Of a DNA stretch of 64,000 nucleotides, positions 26,290 to 35,223 are shown in pieces (positions within the stretch are counted from its first letter, which is position 1; the number at the start of each line of letters is the position of its first letter). Where the stretch lies: positions 1 to 64,000 of the forward strand of contig NZ_LMOH01000005.1 in NCBI RefSeq assembly GCF_001423245.1, in the 5' to 3' direction. This stretch comes from Aureimonas sp. Leaf324. GTDB lineage: Bacteria; Pseudomonadota; Alphaproteobacteria; Rhizobiales; Rhizobiaceae. The position numbers were made by a program, and so were the translations under genes. The notes beneath the pieces were generated by a model. It saw only the letters and a program-made list of their open reading frames with translations. It was not told where the DNA came from and did not search any database.

Positions 26290-26865
26290 ATGCCAACGCT
26301 TCTCTTCATCAGCCACCCCGAGGTCGTCGTCGATCCCGCCACGCCGGTCGAACGATGGTCCCTCAGTCCAGCGGGCGTCGAGCGCATGCGCGCCTTCTCG
26401 CAGTCCCCGGTTGTGTCGGGTGTCCGATCGATCTGGTGCAGCACGGAAACGAAGGCGATCGAAGCCGCCGACATTCTCGCCGGGGCTCTCGGGCTCGGGG
26501 TTGGCCTGTCGCAGGACCTTGGCGAAAACGACCGCAGCGCGACCGGCTTCCTTCCCCCTGACGAGTTCGAGAGCGTCGCCGATGCGTTCTTCGCATCCCC
26601 CGCCGACAGCGTTCGCGGATGGGAGCGGGCCGTCGACGCGCAGGCCCGCGTCCGACGAGCCGTCGCCCGGATCGCAAACGATCACGAGGAAGGCGATCTG
26701 GCCATCGTCGCGCACGGCGCCGTCGGCACGCTGCTGTTCTGCGCCTTATCGGACACGCCGATTGCGCGCTCCGTCGACCAACCCTTCCAGGGGCATTTCT
26801 GGATCGCATCCCTTCCCTCGCTCGAACCGGTCGAGGGATGGATGCCGATTGCCCCCCGCATCTGA
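26290..26865 (+). CDS. Histidine phosphatase family protein with variant RHG motif
   Basis: The 191-residue product shows the histidine phosphatase order: LLFISHPEVVVDP at the N-terminus, IWCSTETKAIEAADILA (normally SSxxxRAxQTA), and AIVAHGAVGTLL for the second catalytic His. The usual RHG is SHP, keeping the nucleophile His but losing the Arg. I recall similar SHP/THP forms in rhizobial homologues, so this may be a subfamily rather than decay. GGGGG precedes ATG 26290. It lies between the broken dehydrogenase and the LacI gene and adds another phosphatase-like protein to the block. Confidence 0.75.
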   Translation: MPTLLFISHPEVVVDPATPVERWSLSPAGVERMRAFSQSPVVSGVRSIWCSTETKAIEAADILAGALGLGVGLSQDLGENDRSATGFLPPDEFESVADAFFASPADSVRGWERAVDAQARVRRAVARIANDHEEGDLAIVAHGAVGTLLFCALSDTPIARSVDQPFQGHFWIASLPSLEPVEGWMPIAPRI

Positions 26866-26987
26866 CCGTTCGCCGATCCACCGAGACCGCGTGGACCTGG
26901 CGAACCGGTTTCGACGCAGGTCCGCGGTTCGCATGTGCCTCTGCGTCGCTCTCGACGCACATGCCGCCGATGGTGTGGGAGGATCGA

Positions 26988-28058
26988 CTACAAAGCTCGC
27001 GCGACCGACGACCGCCATACGAGCGATGCCTCGAACACGCGATCCGCCGTCCCCTCGACGATCCCGTCCGCGACGATCCGCACCGTCCAGTCGGTGATGT
27101 CCTCGACGGGTTGCGCGAAGGTCGTCAGATCATACGACGCCCAGCCTGCCTGTTCGATGTCGTCGAAGCCGATCACCCCGACCTCGTCGGGTACGCGGCG
27201 ACGGAAGCGATGGCGAACGGCGTCCATGACCCCGCAGGCTAGAAGGTCGGTTACGGCGAAGACGGCATCGGGCGGATCATCGGATGAGAACAGCGCCGTC
27301 CCTCCCTGAAGTCCGCTCTCGTACGCCGTCGCGCCGCCTTCCCACACCGTGACGTCGGCCCCGGCCTCGGCGGCGGTGGCGATAAAGCACTCTCGCCGGG
27401 CCAAGAGGCTCGGAGTTCCGATCCCCGAAGTGACAAGGGCAAAACGCTTGTAGCCGGCCCGAACGAAGAGCGTCGCGGCCGTTCGGGCAGCGCGGGCGTT
27501 GTCGACCGAAAGGTTGACCGTGCCGGGCAGGTGATCGTTCCGGTTGAGAAGCACGAGGCGCTGGCCGCTGTCGAGGCAGCTTTGTGCGATCGAGCGGTAG
27601 GGTGTGCCGGAGAGAACGACGGTCGCATCGGCGCGATAGTTGAGCGTCTGGCGCAGCGCCCCCTCGACATTGCCGGAGGCCCTGCCGGCGTTCAGCACCA
27701 TCACGACCTTGCCGGCCTCCTGAAGCGATCGGGACAGGCTTTCGAGCAGTCGCGACAGGTAAGGCGTCTGGATGTCGGCGACGACGAGGCAGACGATCCC
27801 CGTCTGCTGGCGCATCAGCCCTCGCGCCAGATGGTTCACGTGATAGCCGAGTTCGGCCGCGGCCGCCTCGACCTTGGCGCGCGTGTCCGGCGAGATGCTC
27901 GCACCCGGCGTGAAGGCGCGAGACACGGCGGAACGAGACACACCGGCCAGCCGTGCCACCTCCTGCGCGCTTGCAAAGGCGGGTCCGCCCCCTCGGCCAT
28001 GCGTCGTCCTGCTCAGAGCCTCGATCTCCCTTTGCATCCCCGTGCACCGGCTTTCCAT
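26988..28058 (-). CDS. LacI-family regulator of the first organophosphate-type operon
   Basis: The helix-turn-helix AQEVARLAGVSRSAVSRAF and hinge ELGYHVNHLARGLMRQQTG are followed by a sugar-binding-protein-like effector domain (VIGFDDIEQAGWASYDLTTFAQP). Its recognition helix SRSAVSR is identical to that of the LacI protein at 42851-43861. The start is 28058 or 28037; upstream residues in the open frame are not conserved. It is divergent from the ABC operon at 28156. Two TTGCA..GTGCA sites in the shared region suggest it represses both that operon and itself. Confidence 0.9.
   Translation of the reverse strand: MESRCTGMQREIEALSRTTHGRGGGPAFASAQEVARLAGVSRSAVSRAFTPGASISPDTRAKVEAAAAELGYHVNHLARGLMRQQTGIVCLVVADIQTPYLSRLLESLSRSLQEAGKVVMVLNAGRASGNVEGALRQTLNYRADATVVLSGTPYRSIAQSCLDSGQRLVLLNRNDHLPGTVNLSVDNARAARTAATLFVRAGYKRFALVTSGIGTPSLLARRECFIATAAEAGADVTVWEGGATAYESGLQGGTALFSSDDPPDAVFAVTDLLACGVMDAVRHRFRRRVPDEVGVIGFDDIEQAGWASYDLTTFAQPVEDITDWTVRIVADGIVEGTADRVFEASLVWRSSVARAL
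28032..28047. promoter_or_regulatory. Imperfect second LacI operator overlapping the regulator start
   Basis: TTGCATCCCCGTGCAC differs at two positions from the form TTGCACNNNNGTGCAA seen at 28111-28126. It lies over the possible start codon of the LacI gene, 79 bases centre-to-centre from the better site, so it could serve autoregulation or looping. Confidence 0.4.
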
Positions 28059-28110
28059 GCAACCATGGCACTCCACTCCGCGGTTGACAATTCGGTACGT
28101 CCAGTTGAGC

Positions 28111-28126
28111 TTGCACAGCAGTGCAA
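28111..28126. promoter_or_regulatory. LacI-type operator upstream of the ABC operon
   Basis: TTGCACAGCAGTGCAA is an inverted repeat with 6-base arms and a 4-base centre, 30 bases before the substrate-binding-protein start. A TTGACA at 28084-28089 could be the -35 element, which would put the operator over or just past the -10 region. The arms match those at 42742-42773. Confidence 0.65.
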
Positions 28127-28155
28127 AGATGCTCACGATGCTGGGAGGCTCGACC

Positions 28156-29181
28156 ATGCGCACCAAACTTCTCGTCACGACCATTCTCTTCGGCGCGCTG
28201 GCAGCCGCCCTACCCGCCCGCGCCGCCGGAACGCTGAATCTCGTCTGCGCCGCCGACGTGAAGTGGTGCGAGCTGATGGAGCGGGAGTTCGAGGCGAGCC
28301 ACGACATCGACGTCAACATGGTCCGCATGAGTTCGGGCGAGGCTTACGCGCGCCTGCGTGCCGAGGCCCGCAATCCGAAGACCGACATCTGGTGGGCGGG
28401 CACGGGAGACCCGCATCTGCAGGCGGCCGACGACAACCTGACGCTGGAATACAAGTCGCCGATGCTGGACCAGCTCCAGCCCTGGGCACAGAAACAGGCG
28501 GAGGTTTCCGGCTACAAGACGGTCGGCGTCTACTCCGGCGCGCTCGGCTGGGGCTACAACACGCAGATCCTGGAGAAGAAGGGCCTCGCTGCACCCGCCT
28601 GCTGGAAGGACCTCACCGACGCCAAGTACAAGGGCGAGATCCAGATCGCCAACCCGAACTCGTCCGGCACCGCCTACACGGCGCTCGCCACACTCGTCCA
28701 GCTCATGGGCGAGGACGAGGCCTTCGCCTACCAGAAGGCGTTGAACGCCAATATCACGCAGTACACCAAGTCCGGCTCCGCACCGGTGAAGGCGGCGGCG
28801 CGCGGCGAGACCGGCATCGGCATCGTCTTCATGCACGATGCCGTCGCCATGACCAAGCAGGGCTTCCCGGTTGAGACCGTCGCCCCTTGCGAAGGCACCG
28901 GCTTCGAGGTCGGATCGATGTCGATCGTCAAGGGCGCCAAGAACCTCGAGAACGCCAAGGTCTTCTACGACTGGGCGCTGTCGCCCGAGGTGCAGTCGAA
29001 GGCTGCCGAGGCCGACAGCTTCCAGCTGCCGTCCAACAAGAGCGCGACCGTGCCGCCCGAAGCGCCCAAGCTCGATGACATCAAGCTGATCGACTACGAC
29101 TTCGCCAAGTACGGCAATGCCGAGACCCGCAAGGCGCTGCTCGAACGCTGGGACCGCGAGATCGGCGCCGCCGCCAACTGA
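28156..29181 (+). CDS. ABC transporter substrate-binding protein (iron(III)/sugar-phosphate type)
   Basis: This 341-residue protein has a signal peptide (MRTKLLVTTILFGALAAALPARA). The body, with GTLNLVCAADVKWCELMEREFE, KTDIWWAGTGDPHLQAADD and NPNSSGTAYTALATLVQLMG, matches the FbpA/AfuA-type fold. Members bind ferric iron, thiamine, phosphonates or, in AfuA, hexose phosphates. The iron-binding paired Tyr near the C-terminus is not seen (VFYDWALSPEVQS, LIDYDFAKYG), so a phosphorylated organic ligand is more likely. GGGAGG precedes ATG 28156. It is the first gene of the LacI-controlled operon. Confidence 0.88.
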   Translation: MRTKLLVTTILFGALAAALPARAAGTLNLVCAADVKWCELMEREFEASHDIDVNMVRMSSGEAYARLRAEARNPKTDIWWAGTGDPHLQAADDNLTLEYKSPMLDQLQPWAQKQAEVSGYKTVGVYSGALGWGYNTQILEKKGLAAPACWKDLTDAKYKGEIQIANPNSSGTAYTALATLVQLMGEDEAFAYQKALNANITQYTKSGSAPVKAAARGETGIGIVFMHDAVAMTKQGFPVETVAPCEGTGFEVGSMSIVKGAKNLENAKVFYDWALSPEVQSKAAEADSFQLPSNKSATVPPEAPKLDDIKLIDYDFAKYGNAETRKALLERWDREIGAAAN

Positions 29182-29242
29182 TCCAGCCTCGGCGGGCGCC
29201 GCATCGGTGCCCGCCATCCCCAGCATCCGGGAGGATCCGTCG

Positions 29243-31483
29243 ATGGATTCGCGCGTTCGCCGTCTCGATGGGGCCTTGGCTCTCGCCCTCGTCGCTTTCG
29301 CCGTCCTGCCCTGGTACGGGCTCGAGGGTGGCCTCTGGTCGCTCGGCTGGGCGCAGGACTGGCCGCTTTCGCCGGACGCGGCGCCGGGCCTTCTTCAGAT
29401 CGGCCTTCGCTCCGTTTTTTGGCTCGTGCCGCTCGGCCTCGCGATCGCCGCGGCCGTGGCGCTGCGCTTCGTCCCGCCCGGCGAGCGGCGGGGCCGATGG
29501 CTGGCTGCCGTCGGCGGCACCGGTCTCGCCCTCCTGATCACCGAAGGTCTGGCTGTCGGATACGGTGGCTGGAACTGGAGCGGCTGGGAGTCCCTGTTCG
29601 GCCCTCTGGAAGACGGCCAGCCGCCGTTCGGCCTCGGCGCCTTCGCTCTGGCTCTGGCGTTCCTTCTGTTTCTGACCTTCGGTCTGGCTGAGCGTGGACG
29701 CCTGCGCGGCGACGCGTTCGTGCTGTCGGCCATCGCGCTGGTGGTCGCGCTTGTCACCGCCTTCGTGCTGTACCCGCTCGCCAGCCTGTTTGTGGGCGCC
29801 TTCCAGGCCCTCGACGGATCCTTCGACGCCTCGAGCTTCCTCGCCAACATCCAGGATCCCTCGATCTGGTCGCTCGCCTGTCTGGCGGGCACGGGCAGTT
29901 GCGGCCTCGCCTGGCGCACGGTGACGCTCGCGATCTGCACGGGCCTCGGCACGACGATCCTCGGCCTTGCCTTCGCGCTCGTCGCCACGCGCACGGCCTT
30001 TCCCTTCAAGCGCCTGCTGCGCCTTCTCACCATCCTCCCCATCATCACGCCGCCCTTCGTGATCGGCCTCGCCCTGATCCTCCTGTTCGGCCGCTCCGGC
30101 GTCGTCACGCAGGGGCTTCTCACCCTGACCGGCCTCGATGGCGGACGCTGGCTCTACGGCCTTCCCGGCATCTGGATCGCGCAGATGCTGAGCTTCACGC
30201 CGATCGCCTTCATGGTGCTGATCGGCGTGATGGAGGGCATCAGCCCGGCGATGGAGGAAGCGGCGCAAACCATGCGGGCCAACCGCTGGCGCACGTTCTG
30301 GACCGTCACGTTCCCCCTGATGCGTCCGGGCCTCGCCAACGCCTTTCTCGTCGGCTTCATCGAGAGCATGGCCGACTTCGGCAACCCGCTGGTGCTCGGC
30401 GGCAGCCACGGCGTCCTGTCGACCGAAATCTTCTTTGCCGTCGTCGGCGCGCAGAACGATCCGGCCCGCGCCGCCGTCCTCGCGCTCGTCCTCCTCGGCT
30501 TCACCCTCTCCGCCTTCTTCCTTCAGCGCGTCTGGCTGCGTGGGCGCAGCTATACGACGGTCACCGGCAAGGGCGATTCCGGCCGCCATGTGCCCCTCGA
30601 TCCGAAGCTGCGGGCCGTCGTGGTGGGGGCGGTCTCGATCTGGGTGTTCTTCACGCTCACCGTCTACGCGATGATCGTCGCCGGCAGCTTCGTGCGCACG
30701 CTCGGCCTCGACAACACGCTGACGCTCGAACACTACGCCAAGGCCTTTTCGGTCTCGGCCGAAGACACCGGCCTTCGCTGGACGGGCGTTGCGTGGGATT
30801 CGTTCTGGACGACGATGGAGATCGCGCTGATCGCCGCGCCGCTCACCGCCCTCGTCGGCCTCCTGTCGGCCTATCTCCTGGTGCGCCAGCGCTTTGCCGG
30901 CCGGGAGGCGCTGGAATTCATGCTGATGCTGTCCTTCGCCATCCCCGGCACGGTGATCGGCGTGTCCTACGTCCTCGCCTTCAACCTGCCGCCGATCGAG
31001 ATGACCGGGACGGCGCTGATCCTCGTGATCTGCTTCGTGTTCCGCAACATGCCGGTCGGCGTGCGGGGTGGCATCGCGGCGATGAGTCAGCTCGACCGGA
31101 GCCTCGACGAGGCCTCGCTGACGCTGGGCGCCAACTCCTTCACGACGCTTCGCCGCGTCGTGCTGCCGCTGCTCAAGCCCGCCATCGTTGCAGCGCTGGT
31201 CTATTCGTTCGTGCGCTCGATCACCTCGATCAGCGCCGTCATCTTCCTCGTCAGCGCCCAGTACAACATGGCGACCTCCTACATCGTCGGCCTCACCGAA
31301 AACGGCGAATACGGCGTCGCCATCGCCTACTCCACCATGCTGATCGTCGTCATGATCTGCGTGATCGCGCTGTTCCAACTCGCGGTGGGCAAGCGCACGC
31401 TGCGGCGCGAGACCCGCAACGTCGCGCCGGCCGCCGCAGCCTCGGCGACCGCCGTCACGCTCTCGAAGGAGTCGCCCGCATGA
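29243..31483 (+). CDS. Fused two-domain ABC permease (FbpB/AfuB-like)
   Basis: This 746-residue permease contains two membrane domains, each with its own EAA loop: EEAAQTMRANRWRTFWTVTF near residue 340 and DEASLTLGANSFTTLRRVVL near 630. One polypeptide thus replaces a permease dimer, as in the ferric iron/sugar-phosphate family. An extra 150-residue hydrophobic N-terminal part (ALALALVAFAVLPWYGLEGG) precedes the first domain. GGGAGGA lies upstream of ATG 29243. The stop overlaps the ATPase start by ATGA. Confidence 0.93.
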   Translation: MDSRVRRLDGALALALVAFAVLPWYGLEGGLWSLGWAQDWPLSPDAAPGLLQIGLRSVFWLVPLGLAIAAAVALRFVPPGERRGRWLAAVGGTGLALLITEGLAVGYGGWNWSGWESLFGPLEDGQPPFGLGAFALALAFLLFLTFGLAERGRLRGDAFVLSAIALVVALVTAFVLYPLASLFVGAFQALDGSFDASSFLANIQDPSIWSLACLAGTGSCGLAWRTVTLAICTGLGTTILGLAFALVATRTAFPFKRLLRLLTILPIITPPFVIGLALILLFGRSGVVTQGLLTLTGLDGGRWLYGLPGIWIAQMLSFTPIAFMVLIGVMEGISPAMEEAAQTMRANRWRTFWTVTFPLMRPGLANAFLVGFIESMADFGNPLVLGGSHGVLSTEIFFAVVGAQNDPARAAVLALVLLGFTLSAFFLQRVWLRGRSYTTVTGKGDSGRHVPLDPKLRAVVVGAVSIWVFFTLTVYAMIVAGSFVRTLGLDNTLTLEHYAKAFSVSAEDTGLRWTGVAWDSFWTTMEIALIAAPLTALVGLLSAYLLVRQRFAGREALEFMLMLSFAIPGTVIGVSYVLAFNLPPIEMTGTALILVICFVFRNMPVGVRGGIAAMSQLDRSLDEASLTLGANSFTTLRRVVLPLLKPAIVAALVYSFVRSITSISAVIFLVSAQYNMATSYIVGLTENGEYGVAIAYSTMLIVVMICVIALFQLAVGKRTLRRETRNVAPAAAASATAVTLSKESPA

Positions 31484-32547
31484 GCCAGCCCGCCGCACGC
31501 AAGGGATCCGTCCGCTTCGAAGCCGTCGAGAAGCGTTTCGGGTCGGTCGTCGCCATCCGTTCGCTCTCCTTCGACATCGAGCCGGGAACGCTGGTGACGC
31601 TGCTCGGCCCCTCCGGCTGCGGCAAGACCACGACGCTGCGCATGCTGGCAGGCCTCGAACAGCCGACCGCCGGGCGCATCCTAATCGGCGGCCGGGACGT
31701 CACCAACCTTCCCGCCAACGAGCGCGACGTCTCGATGGTGTTTCAGTCCTACGCCCTCTTCCCGCACATGAGCGTCGGCGAGAACGTCGCCTACGGCCTA
31801 CGGTCGGGCGGCAGCTCCAAACGCGAAGCGCTGGAGCGAGGAAAGGAGGGTCTCGCGCTCGTCGGTCTGGCGGGCTTTGCCGACCGTCTGCCGAGCGAAC
31901 TGTCCGGTGGCCAGCAACAGCGCGTGGCCGTGGCGCGCGCTCTGGTGCTGGAGCCGCAGGTGCTGCTTCTCGACGAGCCGCTGTCCAATCTCGACGCGCG
32001 TCTGCGCCGCCATGTGCGCACCGAGATCCGCGAGCTGCAGCAGCGCCTCGGCTTCACCGCCGTCTACGTGACGCACGACCAGGAAGAGGCGCTGGCTGTC
32101 TCCGACCGGATCGTCGTGATGCAGGCCGGAGAGATCGCGCAGGCGGGTACGCCGCGAGAGCTTTACGAGACGCCGGCCTCCTCCTTCATCGCGGATTTCA
32201 TCGGCGAGGCGAATGTCGTCCCTTGCGAGGTCGCAAGGCGCTTGGACGGTGGACTGGAGGCCAGGCTCGGCGGCCTGCGCCATCCGATCCGGATGCCGGC
32301 CGCGCGCGAAGGCGCAGCGAAGCTCGCGATCCGCCCGAATGCGATGATCATCGGCGAGCCTCGTCCCGATCGCCTGGACGGGCGTGTCGCCAGCGCCGCC
32401 TATCTCGGCGACCACATCGAATACGAGGTCGAGACGGCGCACGGCCGCCTCTTCGTCGTCGACACCGCGATCGAGAACGTGCGCCCCGTTGCCAGCGATA
32501 TCGGCATCGGCCTGCATGAGCGCGGCGTCGCACTGATCCCTGCCTGA
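31480..32547 (+). CDS. ABC transporter ATPase (FbpC/AfuC-like, with regulatory domain)
   Basis: This 355-residue protein has Walker A GPSGCGKTT, Q-loop QSYALFPH, signature LSGGQQQR, Walker B VLLLDEPLSNLDA and switch VTHDQ. After about residue 240 a TOBE-like domain follows (AIRPNAMIIGEPRP, ASAAYLGDHIEYEVET). It energises the fused permease immediately upstream, with which it overlaps by four bases. Nothing in the motifs is altered. Confidence 0.94.
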   Translation: MSQPAARKGSVRFEAVEKRFGSVVAIRSLSFDIEPGTLVTLLGPSGCGKTTTLRMLAGLEQPTAGRILIGGRDVTNLPANERDVSMVFQSYALFPHMSVGENVAYGLRSGGSSKREALERGKEGLALVGLAGFADRLPSELSGGQQQRVAVARALVLEPQVLLLDEPLSNLDARLRRHVRTEIRELQQRLGFTAVYVTHDQEEALAVSDRIVVMQAGEIAQAGTPRELYETPASSFIADFIGEANVVPCEVARRLDGGLEARLGGLRHPIRMPAAREGAAKLAIRPNAMIIGEPRPDRLDGRVASAAYLGDHIEYEVETAHGRLFVVDTAIENVRPVASDIGIGLHERGVALIPA

Positions 32548-32555
32548 GAGAGCTT

Positions 32556-33371
32556 ATGTCTGACACGATCGAACACGCCGATACCGCGGTCGCAGATCGC
32601 CAGAGGCTCGCCGAAGCCATCGCCCGCGAGGGCGGGCGCATCGCGCTCGGCTATTTCCGCGACCGCTCGCGCCTGACGATCGACCAGAAGACGAGCGGTC
32701 AGGACGTCGTCTCGATCGCCGACAAGGAGGTGGAGACGCTGCTGCGCGAGCGCATCGCGGCACGCTTCCCCGACGACGGCCTGCTCGGCGAGGAATACGG
32801 TCTTCAGGAGGGGACGTCCGGTTTTCGCTGGGTGATGGACCCGATCGACGGAACCAGCCCCTTCGTGTTCGGCATCCCCGCCTGGTGCGTATCGATCGCG
32901 ATCATGCGGGGCGAGGCGATCGTGGCCGGCGTCATCTACGCGCCCACCACCGACGAGCTCTACTCCGCCCGGCGCGGCGCCGGCACGACGCTGAACGGCC
33001 ATCGCGTCCAGGTCGCCGAGGCCGCAACGCTCCAGACCGGCATCCTCGGCCTCGGCGCCAACCACCGCGTTCCCAGCAAGGTCGTCTCGGGCGTCATCGA
33101 GCAGCTTCTCGACGAGGGCGGCATGTTCGTGCGCAACGGGTCCGGCGCGCTGATGCTGGCCTATGTCGCGGCGGGACGTTTGGTGGGCTACTGGGAGCCG
33201 CACATGAACGCCTGGGACTGCTATGCCGGGTTTTTGCTGGTCGAGGAGGCCGGCGGCTGGTTCTCCGATCCGTCGAGCTGGGTTCGCATGATCGACGGCG
33301 GCGCCGTCGTCGCAGGTTGCCCCGGCGTGAAGGCGGACCTCCTGCGCATCGTCGAGGCACACGCCGTCTGA
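32556..33371 (+). CDS. Inositol monophosphatase-family phosphatase (first copy)
   Basis: The 271-residue enzyme has the family's metal sites: GEEYG (Glu), WVMDPIDGTSPF (two Asp) and WDCYAGFLLVEEAGG. These Mg-dependent phosphatases remove phosphate from inositol phosphates, sugar phosphates, histidinol phosphate or PAP. It starts eight bases after the ATPase stop and is clearly part of the transport operon. I infer that it dephosphorylates the imported compound. It has a paralogue in the second operon (41890-42726). Confidence 0.9.
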   Translation: MSDTIEHADTAVADRQRLAEAIAREGGRIALGYFRDRSRLTIDQKTSGQDVVSIADKEVETLLRERIAARFPDDGLLGEEYGLQEGTSGFRWVMDPIDGTSPFVFGIPAWCVSIAIMRGEAIVAGVIYAPTTDELYSARRGAGTTLNGHRVQVAEAATLQTGILGLGANHRVPSKVVSGVIEQLLDEGGMFVRNGSGALMLAYVAAGRLVGYWEPHMNAWDCYAGFLLVEEAGGWFSDPSSWVRMIDGGAVVAGCPGVKADLLRIVEAHAV

Positions 33372-33540
33372 ACAGGAGGGGCCGGCTCGCAGAGCCTCGC
33401 GCCCCCTTGTTCCCTTCATCGTCCGGCCGATCCGTCGATCGAGACCCCAGCGAGCGTGGCAGCGTCGCCGCGCTTGGCGCGGGTCGGATGCGGCCACGAA
33501 GCAAAGGCGAGCGGCACGTCGTTTCTCGCCCGGCCTCTCG

Positions 33541-35190
33541 TCACTCGGTCGCGAAGTCGAGCACGCGGCTTTCGGCGAGAAGGCCCTTCTCGTCCATGAT
33601 CGGATGCGCGACCGAGACGATATGAGCGTTGATGCGTTTCAGGTCGCGCAGGATGTCGAGATGGAGCGAGCTCGTCTGGAGGCTTGCCGCATGGCCCTCA
33701 CGCAGGCGCTGGAGATGACGCTCGGCGGACTGGCGCTCGAGCACCCGCACCTCGACTTTGATGCTCATCAGACGGCGCGCCAGCGTCATGTCGCGGGTCA
33801 CGAAGATCGTCTGGGCGATGCGCAGGTTCTCGATCGTCAGCTCGAACAGCTTGTCGAGCTCGCGGTATCCGGCGTCCGAGAAGCGCAGGCCGTTCGTCAC
33901 GATCTTGCTGACCTGCTCCAATAGCCCCTTTTCGATGATGTCGCCGATGTGCTCGAGATTGATGGCGTAGTCGACGATCACCATCGCCTTGGCGCCGTCC
34001 TCGGCGCTTCCCCCCTCCTGGCCGAGCTTCGACAGGTAGAGCTTGACCTCCTGCTGCAAGCTGTCGACCCCCCGCTCCAGCGTCGGGATGTCCTGCAGCG
34101 GCGACAGGTCTCGGCGCCGGAACGCGTCGAGAACCTGCACGAGCATGCGCTCGATGAGGTCGCCGACGCCCAGCACCTCGCGCGTGGCGCTGGTGAGGGC
34201 GACGAGCGGCGTGGAAAGCTCCGTCGGGTCGAGGAATTTCGGCACCGTCCCGGTCTTCGGCCCGTCCGGCACGAGGCGCCGCATCGCATCGGACACGAGC
34301 CCGGCGAAAGGCCATGCGAGGGCGGCGAGCGCGAGGTTGAAGGCGAGATGCGCGTCCACCGGCAGCTTGTCCTGCGGAAGCGGAAGGAGGGCGAGAAGCG
34401 CACCCGCCTGATCGGCGATCGGCAGCGCCAGGAGACAGCCGGCCGCCCGCACGGCGAGATTGCCGAGGACGACCCGGCGCGCGGCCGCGCCCGCACCGAG
34501 CGAGGCGACGACGGGCGGGATCGCGCCGCCGAGATTGGCGCCGAGCACCAGCGCGACGACGAGGCCGGGCGACAGGACGCCGGTTCCCGCGATCGACAGG
34601 ACGAGCACCACGATCGCCAGACTCGACGAGGCGACGAAGGCGAGCGTCGCCGCGATGATGAGGGCCACCGGCCAGGCATCGTCGAGAAGGCCGATGAAGG
34701 CGGCGAGCGCGGGCGAGGCGCGCAGCGGCTCCGTCGCGGCCCCCATGAGATGCAGCGACAGGAGCATCAGGCCGATGCCCGTCAGCGCAGCGCCCGCCCC
34801 CTGGCGCGCCGTGCCCCGGCCGCGCTGGAGGACGACGCCGGACAGGACCAGGAGCGGCGAAAGCCAGACGATGCCGGCGGCCACGATCCAGGCGGTGACG
34901 GCCGTGCCGACATTGGCGCCGAGGAGCACGATCTGCGCCATGCGCGGGCGCACCAGCCCGCGCTCGACGAAGGAGGAGACCATCAGGGCCGTCGCGGTGG
35001 AGCTCTGCAGCGCGATCGTGGCCGTGAGGCCCGACAGGAAGGACCGCCAGGACCCGTTGGTGCCGGCCGCCAGCCCCGTGCGCAACTGGGCGCCGAAGGC
35101 ACGCGAGACGCCCTGCTTCACCTGCGCCAGGCCGAACAGGAGCAACGCGACGGCGCCGGCCAGATTGATCATGACGATGGTGGACTGCAT
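33541..35190 (-). CDS. Na/Pi cotransporter-family protein with PhoU domain
   Basis: The 549-residue protein has two inverted membrane repeats marked by LQSSTATALM (near residue 62) and VASSSLAIVV (near 187), the Na/Pi signature. A C-terminal PhoU-like helical domain carries DYAINLEHIGDIIEKG and related motifs. Bacterial NptA-type carriers move phosphate and are often proposed to export excess Pi. As the last gene of an eight-gene operon with three phosphatase-like genes, it fits a role in expelling Pi freed inside the cell; that is inference. It follows the phosphoesterase gene by 33 bases. Confidence 0.9.
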   Translation of the reverse strand: MQSTIVMINLAGAVALLLFGLAQVKQGVSRAFGAQLRTGLAAGTNGSWRSFLSGLTATIALQSSTATALMVSSFVERGLVRPRMAQIVLLGANVGTAVTAWIVAAGIVWLSPLLVLSGVVLQRGRGTARQGAGAALTGIGLMLLSLHLMGAATEPLRASPALAAFIGLLDDAWPVALIIAATLAFVASSSLAIVVLVLSIAGTGVLSPGLVVALVLGANLGGAIPPVVASLGAGAAARRVVLGNLAVRAAGCLLALPIADQAGALLALLPLPQDKLPVDAHLAFNLALAALAWPFAGLVSDAMRRLVPDGPKTGTVPKFLDPTELSTPLVALTSATREVLGVGDLIERMLVQVLDAFRRRDLSPLQDIPTLERGVDSLQQEVKLYLSKLGQEGGSAEDGAKAMVIVDYAINLEHIGDIIEKGLLEQVSKIVTNGLRFSDAGYRELDKLFELTIENLRIAQTIFVTRDMTLARRLMSIKVEVRVLERQSAERHLQRLREGHAASLQTSSLHLDILRDLKRINAHIVSVAHPIMDEKGLLAESRVLDFATE

Positions 35191-35223
35191 GCGCCCCGTC
35201 CTGTTCGAGATCCGTTCCCCGCC

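Noticed and set aside
29081-31498. An 805-codon minus-strand open frame over the fused permease
   Set aside because: It is an Arg/Glu/Asp/Gly-rich shadow of a clear membrane protein on the other strand.
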